Notes under the pieces: generated by a model
What the model saw: the letters and a program-made list of their open reading frames with translations, nothing else
What the model was told of the DNA's origin: nothing
The model's database searches: none
Shown: in pieces, positions 1-11,627 of the stretch
Numbering within the stretch: position 1 is the stretch's first letter
How the letters are laid out: the number at the start of each line of letters is the position of its first letter
NCBI RefSeq assembly: GCF_002900965.1
Contig: NZ_PJOM01000002.1
Coordinates: 806,001-870,000, forward strand
Direction of reading: 5' to 3'
Source: Pseudotabrizicola formosa
Lineage (GTDB): Bacteria; Pseudomonadota; Alphaproteobacteria; Rhodobacterales; Rhodobacteraceae
Length of the DNA stretch: 64,000 bases
Program-made: the position numbers and the translations under genes

Positions 1-241
<241 letters not shown>

Positions 242-265
242 GCCTGTGCGGCAAGGACCTCGACC

Positions 266-1423
266 ATGACGCCCGCCGCCCGGGTTTCCGCGGCGATTGC
301 CGTGCTGGACCGCGTTCTGAGCGGCAGCCCTGCCGAACAGGCGCTGACCAACTGGGGCCGGGCCAGCCGCTTTGCCGGCTCGGGCGACCGCAATGCGGTG
401 CGCGATCTGGTCTATGATGCGCTGCGCTGCCGCCGGTCCTATGCCGCTCTGGGCGGGGCGCAAAGCGGGCGCGGCCTGATGCTGGGGGCCTTGCGCGCGG
501 CCGGCACGGATCCTGCGACGCTGTTCACTGGGATCGGCCATGCGCCGGTGCCGCTGTCGGCCGGCGAAGAGGGACGCCCGCCCGAGGGTGCAGAGGCGCT
601 GGACCTGCCGGACTGGCTGCTGCCACAGCTGACACAGTCGCTGGGCGCGGATCTTGCCGCCACGGCGCAGGCGTTGCGCCAGCGTGCGCCGGTGTTCTTG
701 CGCGTGAACCTGCGGCGGGGATCGCTGGCGCAAGGGATCGCCGCGCTGCAGGCCGAGAGCATTGTGGCAGAGCCACATGCGCTTGCCGACACGGCGCTGA
801 TGGTGACGCAGGGCGCGCGCAAGATTCAGACCAGTCAGGCCTATCTGTCGGGTCTGGTCGAACTGCAGGATGCCGCGTCGCAGGCTGTGGTCAGCGCCTT
901 GCCCCTGCGCGACGGAATGCGCGTTCTCGACCATTGCGCGGGCGGGGGTGGCAAGGCCCTTGCCATGGCGGCACGGGCGCAGCTGTCGCTCTTTGCCCAT
1001 GATGCAGATCCGGGGCGGATGCGCGATCTGCCCGTCCGCGCGGCGCGGGCCGGTGTCAGGCTGACACGGACCGACGATCCGGAAAGCTTGGCGCCGTTCG
1101 ATCTGATCCTCGCCGATGCGCCCTGTTCCGGCTCGGGCAGCTGGCGCCGAGATCCGCAGGGCAAATGGGCCCTGACCGCAGAGCGTCTGGCCCAGATCGG
1201 CGCCGTTCAGGACAGCATTCTGGACCGGTTGGCGCCTTTGGTCGCCCCCGCGGGGGTCTTGGCCTATGCCACCTGCTCGCTGCTGAGGGTTGAAAATGAA
1301 GACCGGGTCAACGCCTTTTTGTCGCGCCATCCGGGATGGCAGATCGCAGGTCTGCAGCGTTTCACGCCATTGAGCGGCGGGGATGGCTTTTTTCTGGCCC
1401 AGCTGAGGCAAGCGCCTGCTTGA
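266..1423 (+). CDS. RsmB/NOP2-family rRNA cytosine-C5 methyltransferase
   Basis: A 385-residue SAM-dependent RNA m5C methyltransferase of the RsmB (Sun/Fmu) type, expected to modify 16S rRNA in the cytoplasm. The N-terminal part resembles the NusB-like RNA-binding region. The SAM loop is near residues 220-228 (LDHCAGGGGKAL). The two catalytic cysteines of the family are both visible: ADAPCSGSGSWRRDP near residue 285 and YATCSLLRVENE near residue 335. The protein is a little shorter than E. coli RsmB (about 430). It follows guaB by 24 bases. The exact target base cannot be told from sequence. Confidence 0.88.
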   Translation: MTPAARVSAAIAVLDRVLSGSPAEQALTNWGRASRFAGSGDRNAVRDLVYDALRCRRSYAALGGAQSGRGLMLGALRAAGTDPATLFTGIGHAPVPLSAGEEGRPPEGAEALDLPDWLLPQLTQSLGADLAATAQALRQRAPVFLRVNLRRGSLAQGIAALQAESIVAEPHALADTALMVTQGARKIQTSQAYLSGLVELQDAASQAVVSALPLRDGMRVLDHCAGGGGKALAMAARAQLSLFAHDADPGRMRDLPVRAARAGVRLTRTDDPESLAPFDLILADAPCSGSGSWRRDPQGKWALTAERLAQIGAVQDSILDRLAPLVAPAGVLAYATCSLLRVENEDRVNAFLSRHPGWQIAGLQRFTPLSGGDGFFLAQLRQAPA

Positions 1424-1467
1424 TTTGCCCGGGGGCCTTGCGTCATGCTCGCGCAGGCAAGGCACCG

Positions 1468-1483
1468 TTAAGAGCGTGTTAAC
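1468..1483 (+). promoter_or_regulatory. CtrA-type box upstream of cckA
   Basis: The sequence TTAAGAGCGTGTTAAC is a perfect TTAA-N7-TTAA site, the full consensus of the alphaproteobacterial cell-cycle regulator CtrA. It lies 57 bases before the proposed cckA start and just upstream of an AT-rich TTTATATG that could serve as a -10. CtrA boxes often overlap the -35 region of activated promoters. The functional link to CckA, which controls CtrA phosphorylation, is inference. Confidence 0.6.
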
Positions 1484-1539
1484 CGTTTATATGATGTTCT
1501 GCCCCTTGAAACGGGTGAAGATCAACTTGGGGAAGTGGC

Positions 1540-3846
1540 GTGCTGGCGGGCATTCAGGGAGCCACCGAAATCGTTGCGCTGTCGCGCGCCATGGCCATGC
1601 GGTCCCGTCTGCTTTTGGGCGGGGGTCTGGTGGCGCTGATTGCGGCGGGATTTGCGACAGACCCTGCGGTCAGGGTTGCCGCTGCCGTGGTGGGGCTGAC
1701 GCTCGCCGCTCTGGTCGGCCTGTTCTGGTTGGTGGTCGGGCTGGCTGACCGCAAGGACCGCCGGGCAGAAGGCGCGGTGGCCATGCTGTTCGACCAAGAC
1801 GCCACGCCCTGTTTCACCACCGATACCCAAGGCCATATCCTCTATCGCAACGCGGCGGCCCAAGGGCGCTTCGGTCTGGCGGCGGCCTCGCTGACGGCCG
1901 CCCTGCATGATCATTTCACCAGCCCGGCCTCGGTTCTTTACCGCCTGCAGGCGCGCGCGCTGAAGGCCGGTGCGGCGCGGGAAGATGTGATCACGCGGCG
2001 CGGCCATACCCGGCTCTGCGTGCATCGCATCGGTGATGACCGTTTCCTGTGGCGGCTGGATGAATTCGTCGACCGGGCCGTGTCCGGGCGCGGGGCGGAG
2101 GGGCTCAGCCTGCCGATGCTGGTGATCAACAAGGCCGGTGTCGTGCTGTTCACCAATGAGGCGATGCGCCGTCTGCTGGGGGGGCGGCCAAAGCGGCTCG
2201 ACAAGGTGTTTTCCACCCCGAACCTGCGCAACGGCGAAGAGGTGCAGGTTGCGGGGGCCAATGGTCCGGTGCGGGCGATCCTGGCCGAGGTGCCCGGAGC
2301 GGGGGAACGGCGGGAAATCTATCTTTTGCCGGTCAATACCGCGCCCGCCCAGACGCAGATGATGGAAGATCTGGAAGAGATCCCCGTTGCCATTCTGCGC
2401 TTCGACTCGGCGGGCCGAATGCTCGCCGCCAACCGGGCCGCGCGCGATGTGCTTGATCTCGAAAAAGAGGCGCGCCCGATGTTTTACGATCTCTATCAGG
2501 GGCTTGGCCGGTCGGTTCTGGATTGGGTCGGCGATGTCGTGGCCGAGCGCAACATCGGCGGGTCCGAGGTGTTGCGCGCCCGCGTCGGCCAACCCGATGC
2601 CTTTCATCAGGTCACCCTGCGCCGCTATGTCGAACAGGGCCGCCCGGGTGTGATGGCGGTGGTGCAGGATGCCACGGCGATGAAGCGGCTGGAGGCGCAG
2701 TTTGTGCAAAGCCAGAAAATGCAGGCCATTGGCCAGTTGGCGGGGGGGATTGCGCATGATTTCAACAATCTGCTGACCGCGATCTCGGGGCATTGCGACC
2801 TGTTGCTGCTGCGCCATCGCAAGGAAGACACCGATTTTGCCGATCTGGTGCAGATTCACCAAAACGCCAACCGCGCCGCGTCGCTTGTCGGCCAGCTGCT
2901 GGCCTTCTCGCGCAAGCAGACCCTGAAACCCGAGCGGATTGATCTGCGCGACGTGCTGTCGGACATGATCCATCTGCTCAACCGGCTGGTTGGCGAAAAA
3001 GTGCAGCTGCATCTGGCCCATGCCGCCGACATGGGAATGATCTGCGCCGACAAGCGGCAGCTGGAACAGGTGGTGATGAACCTTGTGGTCAACGCCCGCG
3101 ATGCGATGGTCGATGGTGGGTCCATCCGCATCGAAACCGAGGCGCTGACCCTGCATACCGAACTGCGCCGCAACCGGGCGATCGTACCGGCGGGCGATTA
3201 TGCCACGATCCGCGTTGTCGACACCGGAATCGGCATTCCGCCCGAATGGCTGGACAAGATCTTTGAACCGTTCTTTACCACAAAACGGTCGGGCGAAGGC
3301 ACGGGCCTTGGCCTGTCCACGGTTTACGGCATCGTCAAACAGTCCGGCGGTTTCATCTTTGTGGATTCCATCCCCGGCGAAGGCACCGTGTTCCACCTGT
3401 ATTTCCCGATCCATCAGGCCACCGAGGAAGAGCTGGCAGCCGCCCCGCCAGAGCCCGCCCGCAAGATCGTGCTGCGCCAGGGCGAAGGCGTGGTGCTGCT
3501 GGTCGAGGATGAGGCGCCGGTGCGGGCCTTTGCCAGCCGCGCGCTGCGCCTGCGCGGCTATACCGTGCTGGAGGCGGATTGCGCCGAAGAAGCGCTGCGC
3601 CTGCTGGAAGACCCGTCGCTGCAGATTGATGTCTTTGTCACCGATGTGGTGATGCCCGGCATGGACGGACCAAGCTGGGTGAAGCTGGCGCTGGAGGCGC
3701 GGCCGGAGGCGCGGGTGGTCTTCATCTCGGGCTATGCCGAAGATTGCCTGTCAGATGAACAGGGCAGGGTGCCCAATTCGGTGTTTCTGGCCAAACCCTT
3801 TTCGCTCAACGATCTGGCCATCACGGTGCAGGGTCAGTTGCACTGA
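1540..3846 (+). CDS. cckA: CckA hybrid histidine kinase/response regulator
   Basis: A 768-residue membrane hybrid kinase. Two membrane segments lie near residues 25-65, followed by PAS-like regions, a HisKA domain with the CckA-type H-box [17 protein letters not shown] (His near 406), an HATPase domain (DTGIGIP, then [17 protein letters not shown]) and a C-terminal receiver with [11 protein letters not shown] (Asp near 703). CckA passes phosphate through ChpT to CtrA and CpdR. In Rhodobacterales this pathway governs motility and gene transfer agents rather than viability. GTG start chosen because GGGGAAG stands four bases upstream; ATG 1591 is an alternative. A CtrA box lies upstream. Confidence 0.93.
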   Translation: MLAGIQGATEIVALSRAMAMRSRLLLGGGLVALIAAGFATDPAVRVAAAVVGLTLAALVGLFWLVVGLADRKDRRAEGAVAMLFDQDATPCFTTDTQGHILYRNAAAQGRFGLAAASLTAALHDHFTSPASVLYRLQARALKAGAAREDVITRRGHTRLCVHRIGDDRFLWRLDEFVDRAVSGRGAEGLSLPMLVINKAGVVLFTNEAMRRLLGGRPKRLDKVFSTPNLRNGEEVQVAGANGPVRAILAEVPGAGERREIYLLPVNTAPAQTQMMEDLEEIPVAILRFDSAGRMLAANRAARDVLDLEKEARPMFYDLYQGLGRSVLDWVGDVVAERNIGGSEVLRARVGQPDAFHQVTLRRYVEQGRPGVMAVVQDATAMKRLEAQFVQSQKMQAIGQLAGGIAHDFNNLLTAISGHCDLLLLRHRKEDTDFADLVQIHQNANRAASLVGQLLAFSRKQTLKPERIDLRDVLSDMIHLLNRLVGEKVQLHLAHAADMGMICADKRQLEQVVMNLVVNARDAMVDGGSIRIETEALTLHTELRRNRAIVPAGDYATIRVVDTGIGIPPEWLDKIFEPFFTTKRSGEGTGLGLSTVYGIVKQSGGFIFVDSIPGEGTVFHLYFPIHQATEEELAAAPPEPARKIVLRQGEGVVLLVEDEAPVRAFASRALRLRGYTVLEADCAEEALRLLEDPSLQIDVFVTDVVMPGMDGPSWVKLALEARPEARVVFISGYAEDCLSDEQGRVPNSVFLAKPFSLNDLAITVQGQLH

Positions 3847-3850
3847 CCGC

Positions 3851-4447
3851 TCAGGCCAGGCTGTCATAGAGCGCAAAATCCTCTGCCGCGGCGACCTGCA
3901 GCCTGGCCTGCGTTTCGGCCGACAGCTCCATCGGGGCTTTGGGCGAGACGTTCAACTGCGGCAGAAAGATCTGGAAATCCAGACGATCTTCCAGAAACTC
4001 GATGAAAGTATCAATGTTTTCATAGCGAAACACCCGGTCGGCGCCATGGCCCTCGATCCCTTTCAGAAACCGCGCCTGCGAGCCGACCTTGGCAAAGGCC
4101 GGACGCGGCTGGCTGCACCAGGCCTGCACAAAGGTGTCAAAGCTGAGCCCTTGCGTGCTCTTGGCCGGGTCCGGGATATCGTCACGGCTGCGATAGCGGT
4201 ACCAGCTGCCCAGCCAGTCGCGCGGCTCGCGCATCAGGGCAACCACCGTAAAGGGCCCGCCCGCCGCCGTTTCGAGGTAAGGGCCGACAAAGCGGCGGAA
4301 GCGGGCGACATTGGTGTGCTTGAGCGCCGGCGGCCGCTGGATCGACACGGCGGCCAGCGATTCGAGCGCGGCTTCGATTGCGGTTGACCCGGTTTTTGGC
4401 GTTGCCAATATCGCCAGCCGTTGTTCCCAAAACACCAACATCGTCAC
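3851..4447 (-). CDS. Sulfotransferase-like protein
   Basis: A 198-residue cytoplasmic protein resembling sulfotransferases that use PAPS. The N-terminus carries ATPKTGSTAIE, the 5'-phosphosulfate loop, near residues 15-24, and a second PAPS-binding stretch, MREPRDWLGSWYR, lies near residues 72-84. It is shorter than classical sulfotransferases (250-300 residues), as is common in small marine and rhodobacterial members. Substrate unknown. It converges on cckA with five bases between the stops and stands alone, so context does not help. Family assignment is reasonably secure, activity is not. Confidence 0.7.
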   Translation of the reverse strand: MTMLVFWEQRLAILATPKTGSTAIEAALESLAAVSIQRPPALKHTNVARFRRFVGPYLETAAGGPFTVVALMREPRDWLGSWYRYRSRDDIPDPAKSTQGLSFDTFVQAWCSQPRPAFAKVGSQARFLKGIEGHGADRVFRYENIDTFIEFLEDRLDFQIFLPQLNVSPKAPMELSAETQARLQVAAAEDFALYDSLA

Positions 4448-4568
4448 CCGCCCCCGTCTTTGCGCCTCTGCCGGGCGCGCTTGGCCAATCTGTGGTCCTG
4501 CTTTTTACCGTTTTGGTAAACTATCGCTTAACCAAACTGTGAAAAAGATGGAACTCTGAGAATTTAGG

Positions 4569-4597
4569 TTGAAATGTTCCTGTTTTATTCCCATACA
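4569..4597 (+). promoter_or_regulatory. Putative recA promoter
   Basis: TTGAAA at 4569-4574 and CATACA at 4592-4597 are spaced by 17 bases and fit a sigma-70 -35/-10 pair. The SOS box at 4603-4617 lies directly downstream, over the expected start site, which supports this placement. Confidence 0.5.
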
Positions 4598-4602
4598 GAT
4601 AA

Positions 4603-4617
4603 GAACACTTGGGGAAC
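4603..4617 (+). promoter_or_regulatory. LexA (SOS) box of recA
   Basis: GAACACTTGGGGAAC is an exact GAAC-N7-GAAC, the complement of GTTC-N7-GTTC, the LexA operator of alphaproteobacteria. It lies 49 bases before the recA start codon. A second, imperfect GTTC-N7-ATTC is at 4576-4590, between the proposed promoter elements. Confidence 0.85.
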
Positions 4618-4666
4618 AAGCGCAAAGATTGCCGCCATGTCGCGGCTGTGAAATAAGGAGCGGACA

Positions 4667-5746
4667 ATGGCGGTGGCGAACCTCCTCGATTTGAACGGGA
4701 AGCGCGAAATGGACAAGTCAAAGGCGCTGGAAAGCGCTCTGGCACAGATCGAACGGCAGTTCGGCAAAGGCTCGATCATGCGGCTGGGGATGAACAGCCC
4801 GGCAATGGATATCGAGGCGACCTCAACCGGGTCACTGGGCCTTGATATCGCCTTGGGCATCGGTGGCCTGCCCAAGGGCCGGATCATCGAGATTTACGGG
4901 CCGGAAAGCTCGGGCAAGACCACGCTCACCCTGCATGTGGTGGCGGAAGAGCAGAAAAAGGGCGGCGTCTGCGCCTTTGTCGATGCCGAACACGCGCTGG
5001 ACCCGCAATATGCCAAGAAACTGGGCGTCAATCTGGATGAGCTGCTGATCAGCCAGCCCGACACCGGCGAACAGGCGCTGGAAATTGTCGATACGCTGGT
5101 GCGGTCGGGTGCTGTCAGCCTTGTGGTCGTCGATTCGGTTGCGGCGCTGACGCCCAAATCGGAAATCGAAGGCGACATGGGTGACATGCAGATGGGCGCA
5201 CAGGCCCGCCTGATGAGCCAGGCGATGCGCAAGCTGACCGCCAGCATCGGTCGCAGCAATTGCATGGTCATCTTCATCAACCAGATCCGCATGAAGATCG
5301 GCGTGATGTTCGGCTCGCCCGAAACCACAACCGGTGGCAATGCGCTGAAATTCTACGCGAGCGTGCGGCTGGACATCCGCCGCATTGGCTCGATCAAGGA
5401 AAAAGATGACGTGGTCGGCAACTCGACCCGCGTCAAGGTGGTCAAGAACAAGGTGGCGCCGCCCTTCAAGCAGGTGGAATTCGACATCATGTATGGCGAA
5501 GGCATCTCGAAAACCGGCGAATTGGTTGATCTTGGCGTCAAGGCCGGCGTGGTTGAAAAGTCCGGCTCCTGGTATTCCTATGGCGATGAACGGATCGGGC
5601 AGGGCCGCGAAAATGCCAAGCTCTTCCTGAAGTCGAACCCGACCACTGCGGCCGAGATCGAAGACAAGATCCGCGCCGCCAACGGGCTGGATTTCCATAT
5701 GGCAGAAAGCGAAGCCACCGCAGATGATGATGTGATGGACGGCTGA
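4667..5746 (+). CDS. recA: Recombinase RecA
   Basis: A 359-residue RecA, the strand-exchange ATPase of homologous recombination and co-protease for LexA. Walker [10 protein letters not shown] is near residues 78-86; the family signature [14 protein letters not shown] and loop L2 ([21 protein letters not shown]) follow. Length is normal for the family. Start ATG 4667 is supported by AAGGAG seven bases upstream. The SOS box and promoter lie upstream and a strong terminator follows, so recA is probably a single-gene unit. Confidence 0.98.
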   Translation: MAVANLLDLNGKREMDKSKALESALAQIERQFGKGSIMRLGMNSPAMDIEATSTGSLGLDIALGIGGLPKGRIIEIYGPESSGKTTLTLHVVAEEQKKGGVCAFVDAEHALDPQYAKKLGVNLDELLISQPDTGEQALEIVDTLVRSGAVSLVVVDSVAALTPKSEIEGDMGDMQMGAQARLMSQAMRKLTASIGRSNCMVIFINQIRMKIGVMFGSPETTTGGNALKFYASVRLDIRRIGSIKEKDDVVGNSTRVKVVKNKVAPPFKQVEFDIMYGEGISKTGELVDLGVKAGVVEKSGSWYSYGDERIGQGRENAKLFLKSNPTTAAEIEDKIRAANGLDFHMAESEATADDDVMDG

Positions 5747-5760
5747 TCCATCCCGACAGG

Positions 5761-5793
5761 GCAAAAGGCCGGGGCAGTGTCCCGGCCTTTTGC
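5761..5793 (+). terminator. Rho-independent terminator of recA
   Basis: Perfect 13-bp inverted repeat GCAAAAGGCCGGG / CCCGGCCTTTTGC with a 7-base loop, 14 bases after the recA stop, with T residues in the 3' arm. Confidence 0.85.
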
Positions 5794-5904
5794 TGCGTGG
5801 TGGCGGCTTTTTTGCGCAAGCCAGCCGCAGCCCCCGGTGGACAGGCCCTGCGCACGGCGATAGATGGGAACGAAACCCGATGACACCCTCAGCCGAAGGG
5901 CAAC

Positions 5905-8565
<2,661 letters not shown>

Positions 8566-8569
8566 ACCC

Positions 8570-8860
8570 ATGCCAACCGCCCTCTGGATCGCCCATGTCG
8601 AGGTAACCGACCCTGATGCCTATGGGCTTTATGCCAAGGGTGCAGGCCCGGCGCTGGCCGCCCATGGCGGTGAGTTTCTGGCCCGTGCCGGACGCTATGT
8701 TCAACTGGAAGGCAATGACCGCGCCCGCAACGTGGTCGCGCGTTTCCCCAGTCTGGAAGCGGCGGTTGCCTGCTATCACAGCCCAGAATATCAAGCGGCG
8801 CTGGCCCATGCCAAAGGCGCCTCTGTCCGCGATCTGGTCGTGGTTGAGGAAATCGGCTGA
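8570..8860 (+). CDS. DUF1330 family protein
   Basis: A 96-residue protein of the DUF1330 family, ferredoxin-like dimeric alpha/beta-barrel proteins of unknown function. It shows the typical pattern: WIAHVEVTDPDAYGLYA at the N-terminus, GGEFLARAG and the central FPSLEAAVACYHSPEYQ motif, ending in VVVEEIG. It starts five bases after alaS, with the ribosome-binding AAAGGA overlapping the alaS stop, so both are probably on one message. Role unknown. Confidence 0.88.
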   Translation: MPTALWIAHVEVTDPDAYGLYAKGAGPALAAHGGEFLARAGRYVQLEGNDRARNVVARFPSLEAAVACYHSPEYQAALAHAKGASVRDLVVVEEIG

Positions 8861-8890
8861 TTTTTCAGCATGTGCTTGCAAACTGACAGC

Positions 8891-8925
8891 GCGCCGGAAG
8901 GAAGCACCTTCCGGCGCCATTTTAT
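8891..8925 (+). terminator. Rho-independent terminator of alaS-DUF1330
   Basis: Perfect 11-bp stem GCGCCGGAAGG / CCTTCCGGCGC (8891-8901 and 8907-8917) with a 5-base loop, followed by a T-rich CATTTTATTT. Confidence 0.85.
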
Positions 8926-9004
8926 TTCATGCTACTGTCACGGGACGTAACACCACTAAGAAACGCTGGGGCAGAGCCATGTTCACCACCGCAGGGGGCC
9001 GCTG

Positions 9005-9799
9005 ATGTGCCGTTGGGCCGCCTATACCGGCGCACCGATCTTTCTGGAAGAGATTGTCAGCCGTCCGGGCCATTCGCTGATCCATCAGTCCCACTGCGCC
9101 ACGCAATGCCACACCGCCATCAATGCCGATGGCTTTGGCGTGGCCTGGTACGGAGAGCGGCCAGAGCCGGGGCTGTACCGCGATGTGATGCCGGCCTGGT
9201 CGGACCCGAACCTGCGCAGCCTGACCGCTCAGGTGAAATCGGGCCTGTTCATGGCCCATGTCCGCGCCAGCACCGGCACCGCCACCAGCCGCAACAACTG
9301 CCATCCCTTCACCTGGGGGCGGTGGTCCTTCATGCATAACGGTCAGATTGGCGGCTATGACGCGTTCCGCCGCGATGCCGATATGATGATCCCCGATGCG
9401 CTCTATCCCTGCCGCAAGGGGGCGACGGATTCCGAAGCCCTGTTCCTGATCGCCATTGCCGAAGGGCTGGAGGATGACCCCAAGGGTGCCATGGAACGGG
9501 CAGCGGCAAAGCTGATCCGCCTGTCGCGCGCCAAGGGGGCGGCGCCGCATCTGCGGCTGACCGGTGCGTTGTCGGATGGCCAGCGGCTTTATGCCATGCG
9601 CTATGCCACTGATGATCATGCGCCCACGCTCTATCACCGCTGGTCAGAGACGCGCGGCGGCACCGCAGTGGTGTCGGAACCGCTGGAAACCAATGAGCGC
9701 GGCTGGATCGAGGCCCCGCCCTTCAGCTTTTGCACCTTTGACGGCCCTGATGTCCGGGTGGAAGACTTCCATCCTTGCCGCCTTGCCGTCGCCGCCTGA
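9005..9799 (+). CDS. Class II glutamine amidotransferase (YafJ-like)
   Basis: A 264-residue stand-alone Ntn-type glutamine amidotransferase. After removal of Met1 the N-terminal Cys2 (MCRWAAYTG) would be the nucleophile. NADGFGVAWY and the MAHVRASTG and NCHPFTWGRWSFMHNG segments, which build the glutamine-binding pocket, are present. It resembles YafJ and EgtC-type proteins. There is no ergothioneine gene nearby, so the acceptor is unknown. It lies after a terminator and is probably transcribed alone. Confidence 0.85.
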   Translation: MCRWAAYTGAPIFLEEIVSRPGHSLIHQSHCATQCHTAINADGFGVAWYGERPEPGLYRDVMPAWSDPNLRSLTAQVKSGLFMAHVRASTGTATSRNNCHPFTWGRWSFMHNGQIGGYDAFRRDADMMIPDALYPCRKGATDSEALFLIAIAEGLEDDPKGAMERAAAKLIRLSRAKGAAPHLRLTGALSDGQRLYAMRYATDDHAPTLYHRWSETRGGTAVVSEPLETNERGWIEAPPFSFCTFDGPDVRVEDFHPCRLAVAA

Positions 9800-9854
9800 A
9801 CCGAGGTTGCGGCCAGACCGGCTTTGCCGCTAGGGTTGGGCAGGGGGCGGCGGA

Positions 9855-11627
9855 ATGCGCAAGACCACACGCACTTGGCTGGTTCTGGCCGCCGCTCTGG
9901 CGGTGCTGGGCTGTTGTCTGGCCGGTGCGCTGACCTGGCGGCAAAGTCTGGCGCAATCGCTGGATGAAACCGCCCGGCGCGGTGACAATGTGCTGCAACT
10001 CGCCACCACCGCCCTGTCGGGCGAGCTGGACCGGTTTGAACGCCTGCCGCCGCTGATCGCCGAGCAGACCATCGTGACCCGGATGGCGGCGGACCCGCGC
10101 AATCCGGATCTGGTGGTGCAGGCCAATGATTACCTGCGCCGGATTCAGCGCTTGCTGGGCGCAACCGACATCTATCTGATGGACGCGCAAGGCCTGACCA
10201 TCGCGGCCTCGAACCATGATACCGATACCTCGTTCATCGGTGGAAATTTTGCCTTTCGCCCTTATTTTTATGATGCTCTGGCGGGCGGGGCCGGACAATT
10301 CTATGCGCTTGGCACCACCAGCGGCAAACGCGGCTATTACTTTGGCGCGCCGGTGCTGGTGGAGGGGCAAACTGCGGGGGTGCTGGCCATCAAGATCGAC
10401 CTTGATGCAATCGAAAGCACCTGGGCGGGCGGCGATTATGATGTGCTGGTCACCGATCCCGAAGGGGTGAGTTTTCTGTCCTCGCGCCCCGATTGGCGCT
10501 TTGCCGCGATGCATCCGCTCGGGGCCGAGGCGCAGGCCCGGATCGAGCGCACGCGGCGCTATGCCGGCACAGCGATCGGCCTGTTGCAGATCACCGACGA
10601 AGGGCAACACCGCGGCAGCCCGGTGCTGCGGATCGCCGAAAGCGGTGGCGCACGCGAATATCTGCAGCGTGACATGCCGATGGACCGGGCAGGCTGGGTG
10701 GTGCATGTGCTCATCGACACCGCCGCGGCGCGGGCCTCTGCCCTGACGCTGGCGATTGCGGCCATGCTGGCCTCGGGCGTGCTGGCGATGGTGGGGGCGG
10801 TGCTGTGGCAACGCCGGCTGCGCCTGGACGAACGCTTGCAGGTGCAGGCCGAAGCGCGCGCCGATCTGGAACGCCGGGTCGAGGAACGCACGCATGAGCT
10901 GCGCCAGGCGCAGGCCGATCTGGTGCAGGCGGGCAAGATGGCGGCGCTTGGCCAGATGTCGGCGGCGCTGAGCCATGAATTCAACCAGCCGCTGGCCGCC
11001 GCCCGCACCTATGCCGACAATGCCGGCGTGCTGATGGACCGGGGCCGGATGGTGGAAGCGCGCGGCAACATCGAGCGCATCCTGAGCCTGATCGACCGGC
11101 TGACCAGCATCAGCCGCCATCTGCGCAGCTTTGCCCGCGCGCCGGGCCAGAAGCTGAGCCATGTGTCACTGGCCGAGGTGGTGGAGGCGGCGGTGGAGAT
11201 CGCCGCGCTGCGCATCAGGGCGGCGGAGGCCACATTGGCCGTCAGGCTTGCCCCGGACCTGCCGGTGGTGATCGCAGGGCCGGTGCGGCTGCAGCAGGTG
11301 CTGGTCAACATTCTGACCAATGCCGCCGACGCGGTAGAGGGTTTGGCCGATCGCCGGATCGAGCTGACGGCAGAGGCACAGGGCGACCATGTGCTGATCC
11401 GCATTTCCGACACCGGCCCGGGCGTGCCCGAAGGGCTCGCGACGCGGATTTTTGATCCGTTCTTTTCCACCAAGGGCGTGGGCAAGGGGCTGGGGTTGGG
11501 TCTTTCCATTTCCTACAATATCGTCAAAGACTTCGGCGGCGATCTTTCCGTGGCCTCCAACCCCGGGGCCTGCTTTACCCTGCGGCTGAGCGCCGCCCCG
11601 ACCCTCCGGCAAGAGGCTGCTGAATGA
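9855..11627 (+). CDS. dctB: DctB-type sensor histidine kinase
   Basis: A 590-residue membrane kinase like DctB, which senses C4-dicarboxylates outside the cell. Membrane segments lie near residues 9-28 and 297-320, flanking a periplasmic double-Cache-like sensor of about 270 residues. A coiled stretch leads to the H-box ALSHEFNQPLAAARTYADN (His near 374) and an HATPase domain (DTGPGVPE, GLGLGLSISYNIVKDFGG). The gene overlaps the response-regulator gene by four bases. The neighbouring transporter is a TAXI-TRAP, so the ligand may not be a classical dicarboxylate. Confidence 0.82.
   Translation: MRKTTRTWLVLAAALAVLGCCLAGALTWRQSLAQSLDETARRGDNVLQLATTALSGELDRFERLPPLIAEQTIVTRMAADPRNPDLVVQANDYLRRIQRLLGATDIYLMDAQGLTIAASNHDTDTSFIGGNFAFRPYFYDALAGGAGQFYALGTTSGKRGYYFGAPVLVEGQTAGVLAIKIDLDAIESTWAGGDYDVLVTDPEGVSFLSSRPDWRFAAMHPLGAEAQARIERTRRYAGTAIGLLQITDEGQHRGSPVLRIAESGGAREYLQRDMPMDRAGWVVHVLIDTAAARASALTLAIAAMLASGVLAMVGAVLWQRRLRLDERLQVQAEARADLERRVEERTHELRQAQADLVQAGKMAALGQMSAALSHEFNQPLAAARTYADNAGVLMDRGRMVEARGNIERILSLIDRLTSISRHLRSFARAPGQKLSHVSLAEVVEAAVEIAALRIRAAEATLAVRLAPDLPVVIAGPVRLQQVLVNILTNAADAVEGLADRRIELTAEAQGDHVLIRISDTGPGVPEGLATRIFDPFFSTKGVGKGLGLGLSISYNIVKDFGGDLSVASNPGACFTLRLSAAPTLRQEAAE

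Noticed and set aside
1522-3414. A 630-codon open frame antisense to cckA
   Set aside because: Composition (many His, Gln, Arg) is that of a shadow of a GC-rich gene; the plus-strand frame has clear kinase and receiver domains.
4517-4531. TAAA-N7-TTAA resembling a CtrA box before the sulfotransferase-like gene
   Set aside because: One half-site is imperfect and the position relative to a promoter is unclear.
5794-5904. A known riboswitch class before alaS
   Set aside because: Compared by eye with TPP, cobalamin, SAM-II and guanidine riboswitch patterns; the short hairpins fit none.
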